The notes: generated by a model not told the origin, from the letters alone. Numbered from the stretch's first letter, positions 55,901 through 62,236 are shown. The stretch is 64,000 bases of DNA from G965230065 sp965230065 (GCA_965230065.1 OZ245942.1:372001-436000), one strand, 5' to 3'. A program made the numbers and translations.

Positions 55901-56086
55901 CGAGTTGTGGTGCTCACTGTTGTGCCCCAAAAACAGGATGTCAATACTTTTGGGTGATGAGGCAGTAGATGAAGTGGGCTTTCTGTGGCAACTTAACAAA
56001 AATGTGCTTAAAAGCAGCAGCAGGCAAAGTGTCCTGTGGGGACACAGGCCACGGGTAAGGCTAAGACAAAGGGTTTTGGTTTTCAT
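52955..56086 (-). CDS. ThuA-PVC dehydrogenase-like-HEAT-cupredoxin fusion, lipoprotein
   Basis: 1,043 residues in four parts. (1) Lipoprotein signal ending TFLLSC. (2) ThuA-like glutaminase-fold domain, about 45-250 (DILFLGHNSEHHNSALMM, LPIHCASYCF). (3) PVC-type membrane-bound dehydrogenase domain, about 290-620, a propeller with DTDGDGKADKFTVFAENL. (4) HEAT-like helices, about 675-850, then an azurin-like cupredoxin at the C-terminus: His in QMQHNLLIG and Cys, His, Met in YLCTFPGHWRLMQG, a type-1 copper site. Probably a periplasmic or surface redox protein. First gene of the leftward sugar locus. Its signal peptide contains a GLCPHRT insert from a dispersed repeat. Confidence 0.9.
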   Translation of the reverse strand: MKTKTLCLSLTRGLCPHRTLCLLLLLSTFLLSCHRKPTSSTASSPKSIDILFLGHNSEHHNSALMMPLLASALAPKGIYFTYTADPDDLNPETLSKYDGLMIYANHDEITESQEQALLNYVADGHAFLPIHCASYCFRNSPEYVELVGAQFQSHGTDTFTVDIVEPAHPSIEGVQEFETWDETYVHHKHNPDRTVLMERTEGEHREPWTWVRDYGKGRVFYTAYGHDERTWNNSGFHTLIEKGILWAVGDTVKEEWAQFASTIPTLKYRPEDSIPNYEKRDPPLQFQLPLQAVESQKLLQIPLDFELQLFASEPDIINPITMAWDEKGRLWVVETVDYPNTVRKADGVGDDRIKICEDTDGDGKADKFTVFAENLNIPTSLVFVNGGVMVSQAPHFLFLQDTDGDDKADVRQTIISGWGTFDTHAGPSNLKYGLDNHIWGTVGYSGFKGEIAGKNYEFGQGVYRFPADVSDFEYVTRTSNNTWGLGFTETFEVFASTANNTHSVYVGIPNRYYQQVNGLEGQGSKKIDGHYAMHPITPNVRQVDVFGGFTAAAGHNFYTARAFPKNYWNRIAFVCEPTGGLVYQGITEEKGAGYTNKDGWNLIAGADEWFSPVHAEVGPDGAVWVLDWYNFIVQHNPTPRPDFGGYQAENGEGNAYINPLRDRSHGRVYRISYKNAPDYEPITLSKDEPEGLLAALKHDNMFWRTTAQRLLVERGETDVLPDLYQLVKEGRTDELGLSGPAVHALWTIHGLGALNGTNDEAYQVALNALQHPAAGVRRAALQVLPRTEYALMAMLYADSFNDPDLHTRLAAFLAASEMPASERVGKVIYKASRLAENAEDEWLSQAIFIAASTHPTGFLAAYEANAENVQTDTSSIAHNFATHYTVSTASAQSGGVVKNQLATDEETVDQTIHIQTIEHQMKYDIDQFTVEAGQTIEIIFENTDQMQHNLLIGQPGTLEQIGAAADQLARDPEGSDKQYVPEMEEVLVATKLLNPEETVRIRFTAPSEPGNYPYLCTFPGHWRLMQGTMEVVGANTSSINEKQ
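56030..56050. repeat. Hairpin repeat inside the ThuA signal peptide
   Basis: The minus-strand sequence GGCCTGTGTCCCCACAGGAC (plus A) is a 21-nt relative of the intergenic GGCCTGTGTCACACAGGACA at 52802-52821. It encodes residues 13-19 (GLCPHRT); the one-base difference makes it a multiple of three. Confidence 0.65.
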
Positions 56087-56243
56087 GTGGTTTCTCCTCA
56101 GTTTATTAACTATATAATTTTCTATAAAAAGTCTCCTTTTACCCCGGTTTGTGAAATACCATAGCTGTCAGGTAAAAAAAACTAACTTGGTTCATTTGAG
56201 GTATTTTCAATAGAAAAATCTTTGATTGTTTAAATTGTGCGCT

Positions 56244-56340
56244 GGCCTGGAAATTCAGCGGGCGTGCGTAAGCCCTGTGTGGGGAAGCATTGAATTTCCT
56301 AGACCTTTTTGGTTCTTTTTGGGGCAATGCCAAAAAGAAC
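56244..56340. repeat. Multi-stem palindromic element in the divergent regulatory gap
   Basis: Arms GGCCTGGAAATTCA (56244-56257) and TGAATTTCCTAGACC (56291-56305), an inner GGGC...GCCC stem (56260-56275), and a separate perfect hairpin GTTCTTTTTGG/CCAAAAAGAAC (56312-56340). Lies between the ThuA fusion and the AraC regulator. The gap 56087-56601 has no gene; a small GCGGC...GCCGC hairpin near 56462 is also present. Confidence 0.6.
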
Positions 56341-56601
56341 AGAGAGGCAATGCATACAACTTGAAATAAAACTTCATGTTTAATAAATAATACCAAATTA
56401 AATTTGTGTCTCATTTCTTCGTTTTACAAGTTTTTGGACTGTATAGGCCATGAGTAAGGAGCGGCTTGGACAGCCGCCCTACAACTATTACAATTTTCAT
56501 CAAAAAGAAACAGAAAGTCTATCTATATTTTAGCAAAGATTACCTGTTTTTTGTCATTACTTTTAAGATTATTGTAAATTGAAAGCCAAATAAGTGTCAA
56601 T

Positions 56602-57477
56602 ATGAAAGCAGCCCTGCAAAAATCACCCATTCCTGATAACCATGCTTTTGTGGTAAAAGACCTGCAAGACCCGCATTTTGACCCCAACTGGCATTTTCAC
56701 CCCGAATATCAGTTGTTTGTGGTACTCAAAGGCACAGGCACCCGTTTTGTGGGCGACCATGTGGAGGCATTCCGGGAAGGCGATATGGTATTTACCGGTC
56801 CCAACCTGCCGCATTTGTGGCGGAGTGATGATGATTATTTTGAAGGCAGAAAGGAATTGGGTACGCAGGGCATTGTCATTTATTTCCACGAGGATTTTTT
56901 ACACAATGCGCTTTTACACACGGAAGAGGCCATTAAAGTGAGAAAGCTCCTGCAAAAGTCCAACCGCGGACTTCATTTTACAGGCAGCACGGCAGATAAG
57001 ATACGTCAAATGATGTTGGAATTATTAACCATGCAGGGATTTGAAAGCATTATCCACCTTTTAAAGGTGCTGCATATATTGTCTAATTCCCGGGAATACC
57101 GTATGCTTTCCAGTGCCGGGTATACCAATTTGCTCAAAGAGGGGGATACCGAGAAGATGAACCAGGTACACGCGCATGTGATGAAAAACTTCAAAAGCAA
57201 AATCAGCCTGGAGGAAGTGGCTGCCCTCGCCAACATGACGCCCACGTCTTTCAGCCGCTACTTTAAAACCCATGCCAACAAAACCTTTTCCAGCTTCCTG
57301 AGTGAGATACGGGTAGGGTATGCCTGCAAACTGTTGATTGAAGAAAAGATGAACGTAGCCCAGGCCTGCTATGCCAGTGGTTTCTTTACCTTGTCTAATT
57401 TCAACAAGCAATTCCGTGAAATTACGGGCAAAAACCCGGTAGCGTACAGGAAGGAGTATGAGGAGGTGATGGGGTAA
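56602..57477 (+). CDS. AraC-family regulator with cupin sensor
   Basis: 291 residues. The N-terminal cupin domain (about 20-100) holds WHFHPEYQLFVVLKGTGTRF and GDMVFTGPNLPHLW, a sugar-binding type sensor. The C-terminal AraC HTH (about 190-285) has KISLEEVAALANMTPTSFSR and ACYASGFFTLSNFNKQFREI. Such regulators respond to a sugar. It is divergent from, and the nearest regulator to, the sugar-oxidation locus at 46.5-56 kb, which it probably controls through the 515-bp gap. Confidence 0.88.
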   Translation: MKAALQKSPIPDNHAFVVKDLQDPHFDPNWHFHPEYQLFVVLKGTGTRFVGDHVEAFREGDMVFTGPNLPHLWRSDDDYFEGRKELGTQGIVIYFHEDFLHNALLHTEEAIKVRKLLQKSNRGLHFTGSTADKIRQMMLELLTMQGFESIIHLLKVLHILSNSREYRMLSSAGYTNLLKEGDTEKMNQVHAHVMKNFKSKISLEEVAALANMTPTSFSRYFKTHANKTFSSFLSEIRVGYACKLLIEEKMNVAQACYASGFFTLSNFNKQFREITGKNPVAYRKEYEEVMG

Positions 57478-57594
57478 ATTCTTTATCTAAATCCAACTTT
57501 AAACGTTAAACTTAGGATAGAAATAAAAATTGGACGAATATATATAATAGGAAAAAAATTGATTACTTAGTTAAAACCACTTTTCGAGAAATTT

Positions 57595-57834
57595 ATGGAC
57601 TGGAACGAACGAATAGCATCTGACAAAAATATTCTTTTGGGAAAACCTGTAATTAAAGGCACCCGAATATCCGTTGAATTTATTCTTGAGAGATTAGCCA
57701 ATGGATGGACAGAAGAAAAAATATTAACATCTTATCCACATTTAAAAAGAGAAGATATTCAAGCAGTTTTTGCTTATCTGAATGATTGTGTTAAAGATGG
57801 TTTAATGGTCGAACCTAGAAGTAAAACTGCTTAA
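57595..57834 (+). CDS. DUF433 antitoxin-like protein
   Basis: 79 residues: DWNERIASDKNILLGKPVIK, then GTRISVEFILERLANGWTEE, with a winged-helix-like DUF433 fold. The gene overlaps DUF5615 by 1 bp (TAATG), the usual arrangement of DUF433-DUF5615 (VapBC45-like) toxin-antitoxin pairs. A second, shorter paralogue lies at 62034. Confidence 0.88.
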   Translation: MDWNERIASDKNILLGKPVIKGTRISVEFILERLANGWTEEKILTSYPHLKREDIQAVFAYLNDCVKDGLMVEPRSKTA

Positions 57835-58184
57835 TGGAATTTCTAGCCAATGAAAATTTCCCTGGTCCAAGTATCGGTTTTTTACGGAAAAATGGTGTTA
57901 ATGTAAAATCAATAGCCGAGCAAAACCCAGGAATTTCAGATGAACAAGTCATGAAACTAGGAATTGATGAAGGGCGGATCATCTTAACACATGACAGTGA
58001 CTATGGCGAGCTGATTTTTAAATTTGGATATAGACCCAAGGCAGGCGTAATTTATTTTAGGATTTATGATTTTGAACCCACTGATCCAGGGGAAATTTTG
58101 CTTGAATTGATTAGTCAAGAAATTAGTTTTGCAGACAAACTGACTGTGATAAACGAAGGTTCTATAAAACAGAGAGCGTATTAA
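57834..58184 (+). CDS. DUF5615 PIN-like toxin
   Basis: 116 residues: MEFLANENFPGPSIGFLRKN at the start gives the first acidic residues; GIDEGRIILTHDSDYGELIF carries the second acidic cluster of the PIN-like fold. Predicted RNase toxin, controlled by the DUF433 partner. Repeat copy A begins 24 bp after its stop. Confidence 0.87.
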   Translation: MEFLANENFPGPSIGFLRKNGVNVKSIAEQNPGISDEQVMKLGIDEGRIILTHDSDYGELIFKFGYRPKAGVIYFRIYDFEPTDPGEILLELISQEISFADKLTVINEGSIKQRAY

Positions 58185-58208
58185 TGCGATTATTGGTTTC
58201 TTCATCCC

Positions 58209-58373
58209 TCACAAACGCAGGGCGTCCACTCCATGGTGGCCCCGCCCTGTGCTGAAAATGGATATGAAGGCTCTGCCTGTCAAATAACAAGTGAAAGTAC
58301 TATGGGGAACAGGCACAATCGGGCTGCCGGAGCAGTCTCCCCAACTCTCTGGCCTGCGCAGGAAGACTTGCGC
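58209..58373. repeat. Cassette-associated repeat, copy A
   Basis: A 165-bp unit beginning TCACAAACGCAGG and ending GGAAGACTTGCGC, about 90% alike to copy B by eye. Internal inverted parts (CCTGTCAAATAACA; GGGGAAC...CTCCCC) suggest RNA or single-strand structure. It follows the antitoxin of the minus-strand PIN module on one side and the DUF5615 gene on the other. Confidence 0.85.
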
Positions 58374-58423
58374 TAGTAGCGAGAAGATTTGCCCCAGTAG
58401 GGGGAGAGGGATGGGTTAACTTT

Positions 58424-58579
58424 TTATGCACAAGGTTTTATTCCATTTTTTATTCGCTTTTTCCTGAAATATTCTACGATTTCTGGTTTTGTCATTTTAC
58501 TCAGTTTTTCGCTCAACGAGTTTCGTTGTTCTCGCATATACTGAACAGCATCAAATTCTTTTTTAGTTGTTGTTTCCAT
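58424..58579 (-). CDS. Small protein paired with PIN toxin, probable antitoxin
   Basis: 51 residues: METTTKKEFDAVQYMREQRN, then SLSEKLSKMTKPEIVEYFRK and KRIKNGIKPCA. Start ATG 58579 lies inside the last codons of the PIN gene (17-bp overlap), so the two are translated together. Pattern FDAV..MRE.R..L........eI.....K is that of short antitoxins accompanying PIN toxins. Too short for ordinary gene callers. Its last codons (TGTGCATAA) resemble the CTTGTGCATAAC motif at 59086. Confidence 0.75.
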   Translation of the reverse strand: METTTKKEFDAVQYMREQRNSLSEKLSKMTKPEIVEYFRKKRIKNGIKPCA

Positions 58580-59033
58580 AATTCATTAATTCTCTTGGTG
58601 AACGTATCTCTAATTGTTTGTATCCGTTTTTGATATTGACAGAATTGTAACCGCGTATCCTCTCAAGGTTAACAATATGTTTAAAATTCCAACTTACTAA
58701 CAAGTCAGCACGATATATAGTTGCCAATGCATTATGCAGACAATCTGCAAAACTTGTTTTTCCAACGACTTTCTCAGATATATATTCGGAAGCCAATTCT
58801 ACCGCTTCATCCGTTTCTTCAATAAATTCCGTTTGCTCAACTTTCAGTTTTTTTACCAAGTTTTGGACACGCTCAGGCGCATTTTCTAATTCTTCCTGGG
58901 TTACAGTAGAGTAAAGAACAATAAATTCGCCATTATCAATCCGCTCAAACAATGGTTTGGTAAATGTGTCAAATTCCGAATCAAAGTATCCACCGAAAAC
59001 CGAAGTGTCAATATAAATTCGCTGCTTTTTCAT
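58563..59033 (-). CDS. PIN-domain ribonuclease toxin
   Basis: 156 residues. The first acidic motif is RIYIDTSVFGGYFDSEFDTF; Glu and Asp of the middle are in TQEELENAPERVQ and TSFADCLHNALA; the last is LLVSWNFKHIVN. VapC-like RNase fold, cytoplasmic. The downstream overlapping 51-residue gene is the likely antitoxin, giving a toxin-first order. Lies in the accessory island between repeats A and B. Confidence 0.85.
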   Translation of the reverse strand: MKKQRIYIDTSVFGGYFDSEFDTFTKPLFERIDNGEFIVLYSTVTQEELENAPERVQNLVKKLKVEQTEFIEETDEAVELASEYISEKVVGKTSFADCLHNALATIYRADLLVSWNFKHIVNLERIRGYNSVNIKNGYKQLEIRSPRELMNYGNNN

Positions 59034-59085
59034 CCCTTAAATTTACGAATTTAGATTGTAATAAGATGTCAATTTATCTTTTTAC

Positions 59086-59099
59086 CTTGTGCATAACGG
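59086..59099 (-). other. Cassette-junction-like motif
   Basis: Minus strand reads CCGTTATGCACAAG, 52 bp before the PIN start. A near-identical CCGTTATGAACAAG is at 60489-60502, also just before a minus-strand gene. GTTATG.. at a gene-cassette border recalls the R' box of integron attC sites. Confidence 0.4.
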
Positions 59100-59112
59100 C
59101 CAAAGCTGGATC

Positions 59113-59271
59113 TCACAAACGCAGGACGACCATTCCATGGTGGCCCCGCCCTGTGGTGAAAATGGATACAAAGGCCCTGCCTGTCAAATAACAGGTGGAG
59201 GTACTATGGGGAACCGGCACAACCGGGCTGCCGGAGCAGTATCCCCAACTCTCTGGCCTCCGCAGGAAGAC
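59113..59271. repeat. Cassette-associated repeat, copy B
   Basis: 159 bp, same orientation as copies A and C. Starts TCACAAACGCAGGACG and ends GCAGGAAGACC. Holds CCTGTCAAATAACAGG and GGGGAACCGGCACAACCGGG as inverted-repeat parts. Fills most of the 59034-59358 gap between the PIN gene and the lipoprotein gene. Confidence 0.85.
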
Positions 59272-59358
59272 CGCTCCGGCGGCCCGGTTGCGTCAGTGGG
59301 AAATACTTGGAGAACCAAATCTCAATACTTCTTTGCGCTACCTTATAGCAGCAGTCTT

Positions 59359-59778
59359 TCAATTTTTCACAAATTTTTCCCTTATCGTTATTACTTCTTC
59401 GTCAGCAATATTTGCAAAGTCCCACAAGTACTCCTTTTCAGTCATTGAACTTTCTAATATCAGTATCTCTCCTGAGTTTTCTAAAATCTGATATTGGCTT
59501 ATAGGAAGTCCAACAAAATCCTCAATTGGTTTAAATTCAATCCTGTCACCTGACAAAGTCCACGTACCAGTCACATAGCCTCTGAAATAATTATTATCTT
59601 CTTGAATACCTAAGTGAGTAACGGGCATTTGATTTGAGGCTTGAAGTTGCCCGTTAACGTATACTTCCTCTAATCTCCAGACATTTGCAATTTCAGAAAC
59701 TTTTATTTCATCCGTTTCTTTACATGAACTCAAGATGGTAATCAGACCAATTAGTGATATCAAATAGATTGTTTTCAT
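59359..59778 (-). CDS. Small lipoprotein, lipocalin-like
   Basis: 139 residues, lipobox LITILSSC. The mature part is beta-rich with a start like lipocalin-type or META-like proteins (ANVWRLEEVYVNGQ) and strands ...GTWTLSGDRIEFKPIED and EILILESSMTEKEYLWDFAN. Probably periplasmic, function unknown. Sits between repeats B and C, consistent with a gene cassette. Confidence 0.65.
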   Translation of the reverse strand: MKTIYLISLIGLITILSSCKETDEIKVSEIANVWRLEEVYVNGQLQASNQMPVTHLGIQEDNNYFRGYVTGTWTLSGDRIEFKPIEDFVGLPISQYQILENSGEILILESSMTEKEYLWDFANIADEEVITIREKFVKN

Positions 59779-59796
59779 ATATTTTATTTTTTTTGC

Positions 59797-59944
59797 TCAA
59801 AAGCGCAAAGTGTCCATTCCATCGTAGCCAGCCCTGTGCTTAAGATGGATATAAAGGCCCTGCCTGTCAAATAACAAGTGGAGGTAACGTAAGGAACAGG
59901 CCCAAGTCTCCCCAACGCTCTGGCCTGTGCAGGAAGACTTGCGC
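59797..59944. repeat. Cassette-associated repeat, copy C (most diverged)
   Basis: 148 bp with small deletions relative to A and B, ending GGAAGACTTGCGC like A. Starts 12 bp after the HIRAN gene stop (minus strand) and ends close to the lipoprotein start. Confidence 0.8.
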
Positions 59945-59955
59945 CGGTAGGGGCT

Positions 59956-60474
59956 TCAAGTTTGATGATTAATTTCAAAAGATGCTTCAACAAATTGAGC
60001 CATTCCCAGGTACTTATCATTCCATTTTCCATTTTTGTCAGGCCGGGAAGCCCTTCGGTAATCCTTCTTCCGTTGGTTGCTGGAACACTTTACCTTTATT
60101 TCTATGTTTTTTATAAGGCAGTTAAATAGCTCTTCTTTCCGATAGTATTTCTTAGTTACCCATCCAATTTGATTTCCTTTAAAAAAAACTTTCACTGCAT
60201 TAATATCATGTTCGTTATTTGGGTCTGGCATTAATTCTAAGCTATCGCCCTCTTTTAGTTCTTTCCAAACAACTCGCTTCATATCCTCTGATAAATAATG
60301 ATATCCTACCACATCAAACTTCCCTTTCTTTCGTTTTTTTGGAATCTCGGAATTTTTAATACCATCATTCTGATTTCTACTCACCTCTTCTTCAATATTC
60401 TTTTTCTTAGATAATGAATTCAAAATGAAATATCCTAATAAAACTACTGAGATTACAATAAGGATTGTTGTCAT
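59956..60474 (-). CDS. Membrane-anchored HIRAN-domain protein
   Basis: 172 residues from ATG 60474. One N-terminal helix (TILIVISVVLLGYFILNSLS), a charged linker, then a HIRAN-like domain at about 55-120: FDVVGYHYLSEDMKR, LKEGDSLELMPDPNNEHDIN, then AVKVFFKGNQIGWVTKKYY. HIRAN domains bind DNA ends or stalled-fork structures in helicases; stand-alone membrane-tethered forms have no known role to me. The longer frame from 60543 runs through the junction hairpin and is not preferred. Confidence 0.7.
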   Translation of the reverse strand: MTTILIVISVVLLGYFILNSLSKKKNIEEEVSRNQNDGIKNSEIPKKRKKGKFDVVGYHYLSEDMKRVVWKELKEGDSLELMPDPNNEHDINAVKVFFKGNQIGWVTKKYYRKEELFNCLIKNIEIKVKCSSNQRKKDYRRASRPDKNGKWNDKYLGMAQFVEASFEINHQT

Positions 60475-60488
60475 TTCTTTTATCTTGA

Positions 60489-60543
60489 CTTGTTCATAAC
60501 GGTGTGTATGGCCGATGTCCTGTAAGGCGTATGTCATACACAA
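60489..60543 (-). other. Hairpin with cassette-junction motif (attC-like)
   Basis: CTTGTTCATAACGG at 60489-60502 (minus: CCGTTATGAACAAG) is followed by inverted arms TGTGTATG (60503-60510) and CATACACA (60535-60542). A short imperfect palindrome beside GTTATG is the plan of an integron attC site; it lies between two minus-strand small genes. No integrase gene was seen. Confidence 0.45.
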
Positions 60544-60555
60544 TCTTGTAAGTGG

Positions 60556-60747
60556 CTACTCCTCTTTTACATATACCGCTAAATAGGTAATAGTCGGAGC
60601 ACCAAATCCTAAGCAACCAGGCTTTTGAACTTGAAAAACAGAATGAAACTTATACCCATTTTCTGCATATTTATTAAACCTAGATTCAAGCCCACTAATT
60701 GCTTTGTTTGAAAATTCAGATCCAATTTGCTCGATTTTGTACTGCAT
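60556..60747 (-). CDS. Small DUF4177-like protein
   Basis: 63 residues: ISGLESRFNKYAENGYKFHS, VFQVQKPGCLGFGAPTITYL, AVYVKEE. The pattern of a helix ending in aeNGYkfhsv followed by a strand resembles DUF4177. Cytoplasmic, function unknown. It follows the YidD-like gene by 20 bp on the same strand. Confidence 0.55.
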   Translation of the reverse strand: MQYKIEQIGSEFSNKAISGLESRFNKYAENGYKFHSVFQVQKPGCLGFGAPTITYLAVYVKEE

Positions 60748-60767
60748 AATGGTATCTATTGTTTTGG

Positions 60768-61121
60768 TTAAATCAATTCGTCAATTCCTCCATTTGAGGA
60801 TCTGCATCTATTTAATCTTTTTACGGTCAACAAAAACCCTTTCTTAATCCCCTTTTCTCTAAATGCTCGCTCTGAATAATGTGAACAACTTGGATCAAAA
60901 ACACATCTATTTCCTAGTTTACTGGAAATATGTTTTTGATAAAACCTAAGAGATTTAACAAGAATATAAAGCCAAAAAGGTCTCTTGGGAACTGCCAAAT
61001 TTTCAATATTATTATCCCGCTCTGTTTTCCCAAAAAAAAGTCTATGAACGATTACCTCATTCTTTTTATCAACATTGAATTCAATTATGTCCCTTTGGTT
61101 AAATTTTATTTCCTCACTCAT
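60768..61121 (-). CDS. YidD-like membrane protein insertion efficiency factor with N-terminal extension
   Basis: 117 residues. The C-terminal 70 residues match YidD: LRFYQKHISSKLGNRCVFDP, SCSHYSERAFREKGIKKGFL, LTVKRLNRC. The conserved Cys-x(4-5)-Cys and terminal Cys are kept. A 50-residue N-terminal extension (MSEEIKFNQRDIIEFNVDKK) is unusual for YidD, normally about 70-85 residues. Typical YidD sits beside rnpA/yidC; here it is in the accessory island, 2.4 kb from yidC, probably as a second acquired copy. A-T-rich coding sequence. Confidence 0.7.
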   Translation of the reverse strand: MSEEIKFNQRDIIEFNVDKKNEVIVHRLFFGKTERDNNIENLAVPKRPFWLYILVKSLRFYQKHISSKLGNRCVFDPSCSHYSERAFREKGIKKGFLLTVKRLNRCRSSNGGIDELI

Positions 61122-61418
61122 TTTAGAAAGTTTATGAATCTAAAATAGTAATGTGCTAGTTCAATTTGCACAATTTATTGAAAACAAACTGTTTTATCTT
61201 CTAAAAACCTCAATGGCTTATCATGATTATATAGCTCCTACCACCTCTTTCCACATCTGATCAAAATCTAAACAATAGTAATACTCCTAAAAATAAATGC
61301 ATTTTATATAGTACACAAATAAAAAAACATAAAACCATCTTACATTATTAATTGAGTATCTATTGCTTAGGCACGGCCTATCCCTTATGTATTTTGGGGA
61401 GGGGGTGCTTAGGCAGGT
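61122..61418. other. Gene-free AT-rich gap
   Basis: No gene, tRNA or clear hairpin seen in this nearly 300-bp stretch. It ends in a G-rich patch (61395-61408) just before the truncated gene at 61419. Confidence 0.5.
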
Positions 61419-61793
61419 TTGGTACGCCTCGACCTCGCCCCACAGTCGGAGTACCGGGATGTTTTGAAAATAAATGGCCCACGCAAACAGACCATCTCCG
61501 GGTGGCTGGGGCAGGTAACGGCATTTTATGACAACATTGGCCGGGTGCAGGATATTCTGGACAAGCATGGCATTACCGAAGCCGAAGTAGCCCAGGCAAA
61601 AGCCATGATAGAAGCCATTGACGCCTACCAACTGCGGCAGTCAAAAGGCAAAAGCGAAAGGCAGCAGGCCAGTGCTGAAAGCAGGGAAGCACTCAAAGCC
61701 ATGCGAAAGTGGAGACGCGATTTCTTCTACATTGCCCGCCATGCCCTGCAAGAAAACAAACAACAACTAGAGGCGCTGGGGCAGGTAGTCTAG
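61419..61793 (+). pseudogene. N-terminally truncated Bacteroidota hypothetical gene
   Basis: 124 codons with good coding character and higher GC than the island around it. A TAG stop lies three codons before the TTG start. The C-terminus (WRRDFFYIARHALQENKQQL, EALGQVV) resembles the end of a Bacteroidota hypothetical family of about 200 residues (typically ...DFiaIARiALeekpQLLEaLGi). The first part of the gene is missing, so it is a remnant. Confidence 0.6.
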
Positions 61794-61812
61794 TATCGGA
61801 TGTAAGGTATTA

Positions 61813-61890
61813 AAACCCTCCCGGTTTCAGCGATTTTGATGCATATTCGGCAAAAAATTCGCTAAAAACCGGGAGGGTTTCGGACGTTTT
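61813..61890 (+). terminator. Rho-independent terminator
   Basis: AAACCCTCCCGGTTT (from about 61813) pairs with AAACCGGGAGGGTTT (ending 61880) around a loop that also holds AGCGA/TCGCT; followed by ACG and a T-run. Ends the gene at 61419. Confidence 0.8.
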
Positions 61891-62033
61891 TTTTATTTGT
61901 TCGTACTTACGACAATTAAGCATCTGAGCAAAAAATAAATGGTACAGCCTTGCCGGATGCCATGTTCTTGTGATTTAGGGAATGTACAATGAATGCTAAA
62001 AACGATTCATTATGAAATTTCGTATTACTGCAT

Positions 62034-62228
62034 ATGAACTGGAACGAAAGACTCGTATCTGATAAAAATATTCTTTTAGGAAAGCCTGTCATCAAGGGTA
62101 CCCGAATATCCGTCGATTTTATCCTCAAGAGATTGGCCCACGGCTGGTCTAAAGAGAAAATATTAACTTCTTATCCACACTTAACAAAGGAAGATATTCA
62201 GGCGGTTTTTATTCATTTAAATTATTAA
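62034..62228 (+). CDS. Solitary short DUF433 paralogue
   Basis: 64 residues: NWNERLVSDKNILLGKPVIK, GTRISVDFILKRLAHGWSKE, then ILTSYPHLTKEDIQAVFIHL and NY. It is about 75% alike to the DUF433 protein at 57595 by eye but lacks the last 15 residues, and no DUF5615 toxin follows. Either a decayed half of a duplicated toxin-antitoxin pair or an antidote kept on its own. The next gene starts 9 bp downstream. Confidence 0.75.
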   Translation: MNWNERLVSDKNILLGKPVIKGTRISVDFILKRLAHGWSKEKILTSYPHLTKEDIQAVFIHLNY

Positions 62229-62236
62229 TAATAAAA

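Noticed and set aside
56139..56414. 91-codon minus-strand frame in the ThuA/AraC gap
   Set aside because: Most of it is the translation of palindromic repeat sequence; starts in an AT-rich stretch and has no protein-like conservation that I recognise.
59089..59448. 119-codon plus-strand frame across repeat B
   Set aside because: Copy A can be read similarly (HSMVAPPC...), which hinted at a coding repeat, but copy C carries indels and the frame enters the lipoprotein gene antisense; treated as repeat sequence.
58209..59944. Repeats A-C as group II intron or insertion-sequence ends
   Set aside because: No reverse transcriptase, transposase, target duplication or domain V-like hairpin could be found in or near the repeats.
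60475..60543. Longer start for the HIRAN protein (MCMTYALQ...)
   Set aside because: The added residues translate the junction hairpin, and the ATG at 60474 gives a proper N-terminal membrane anchor.
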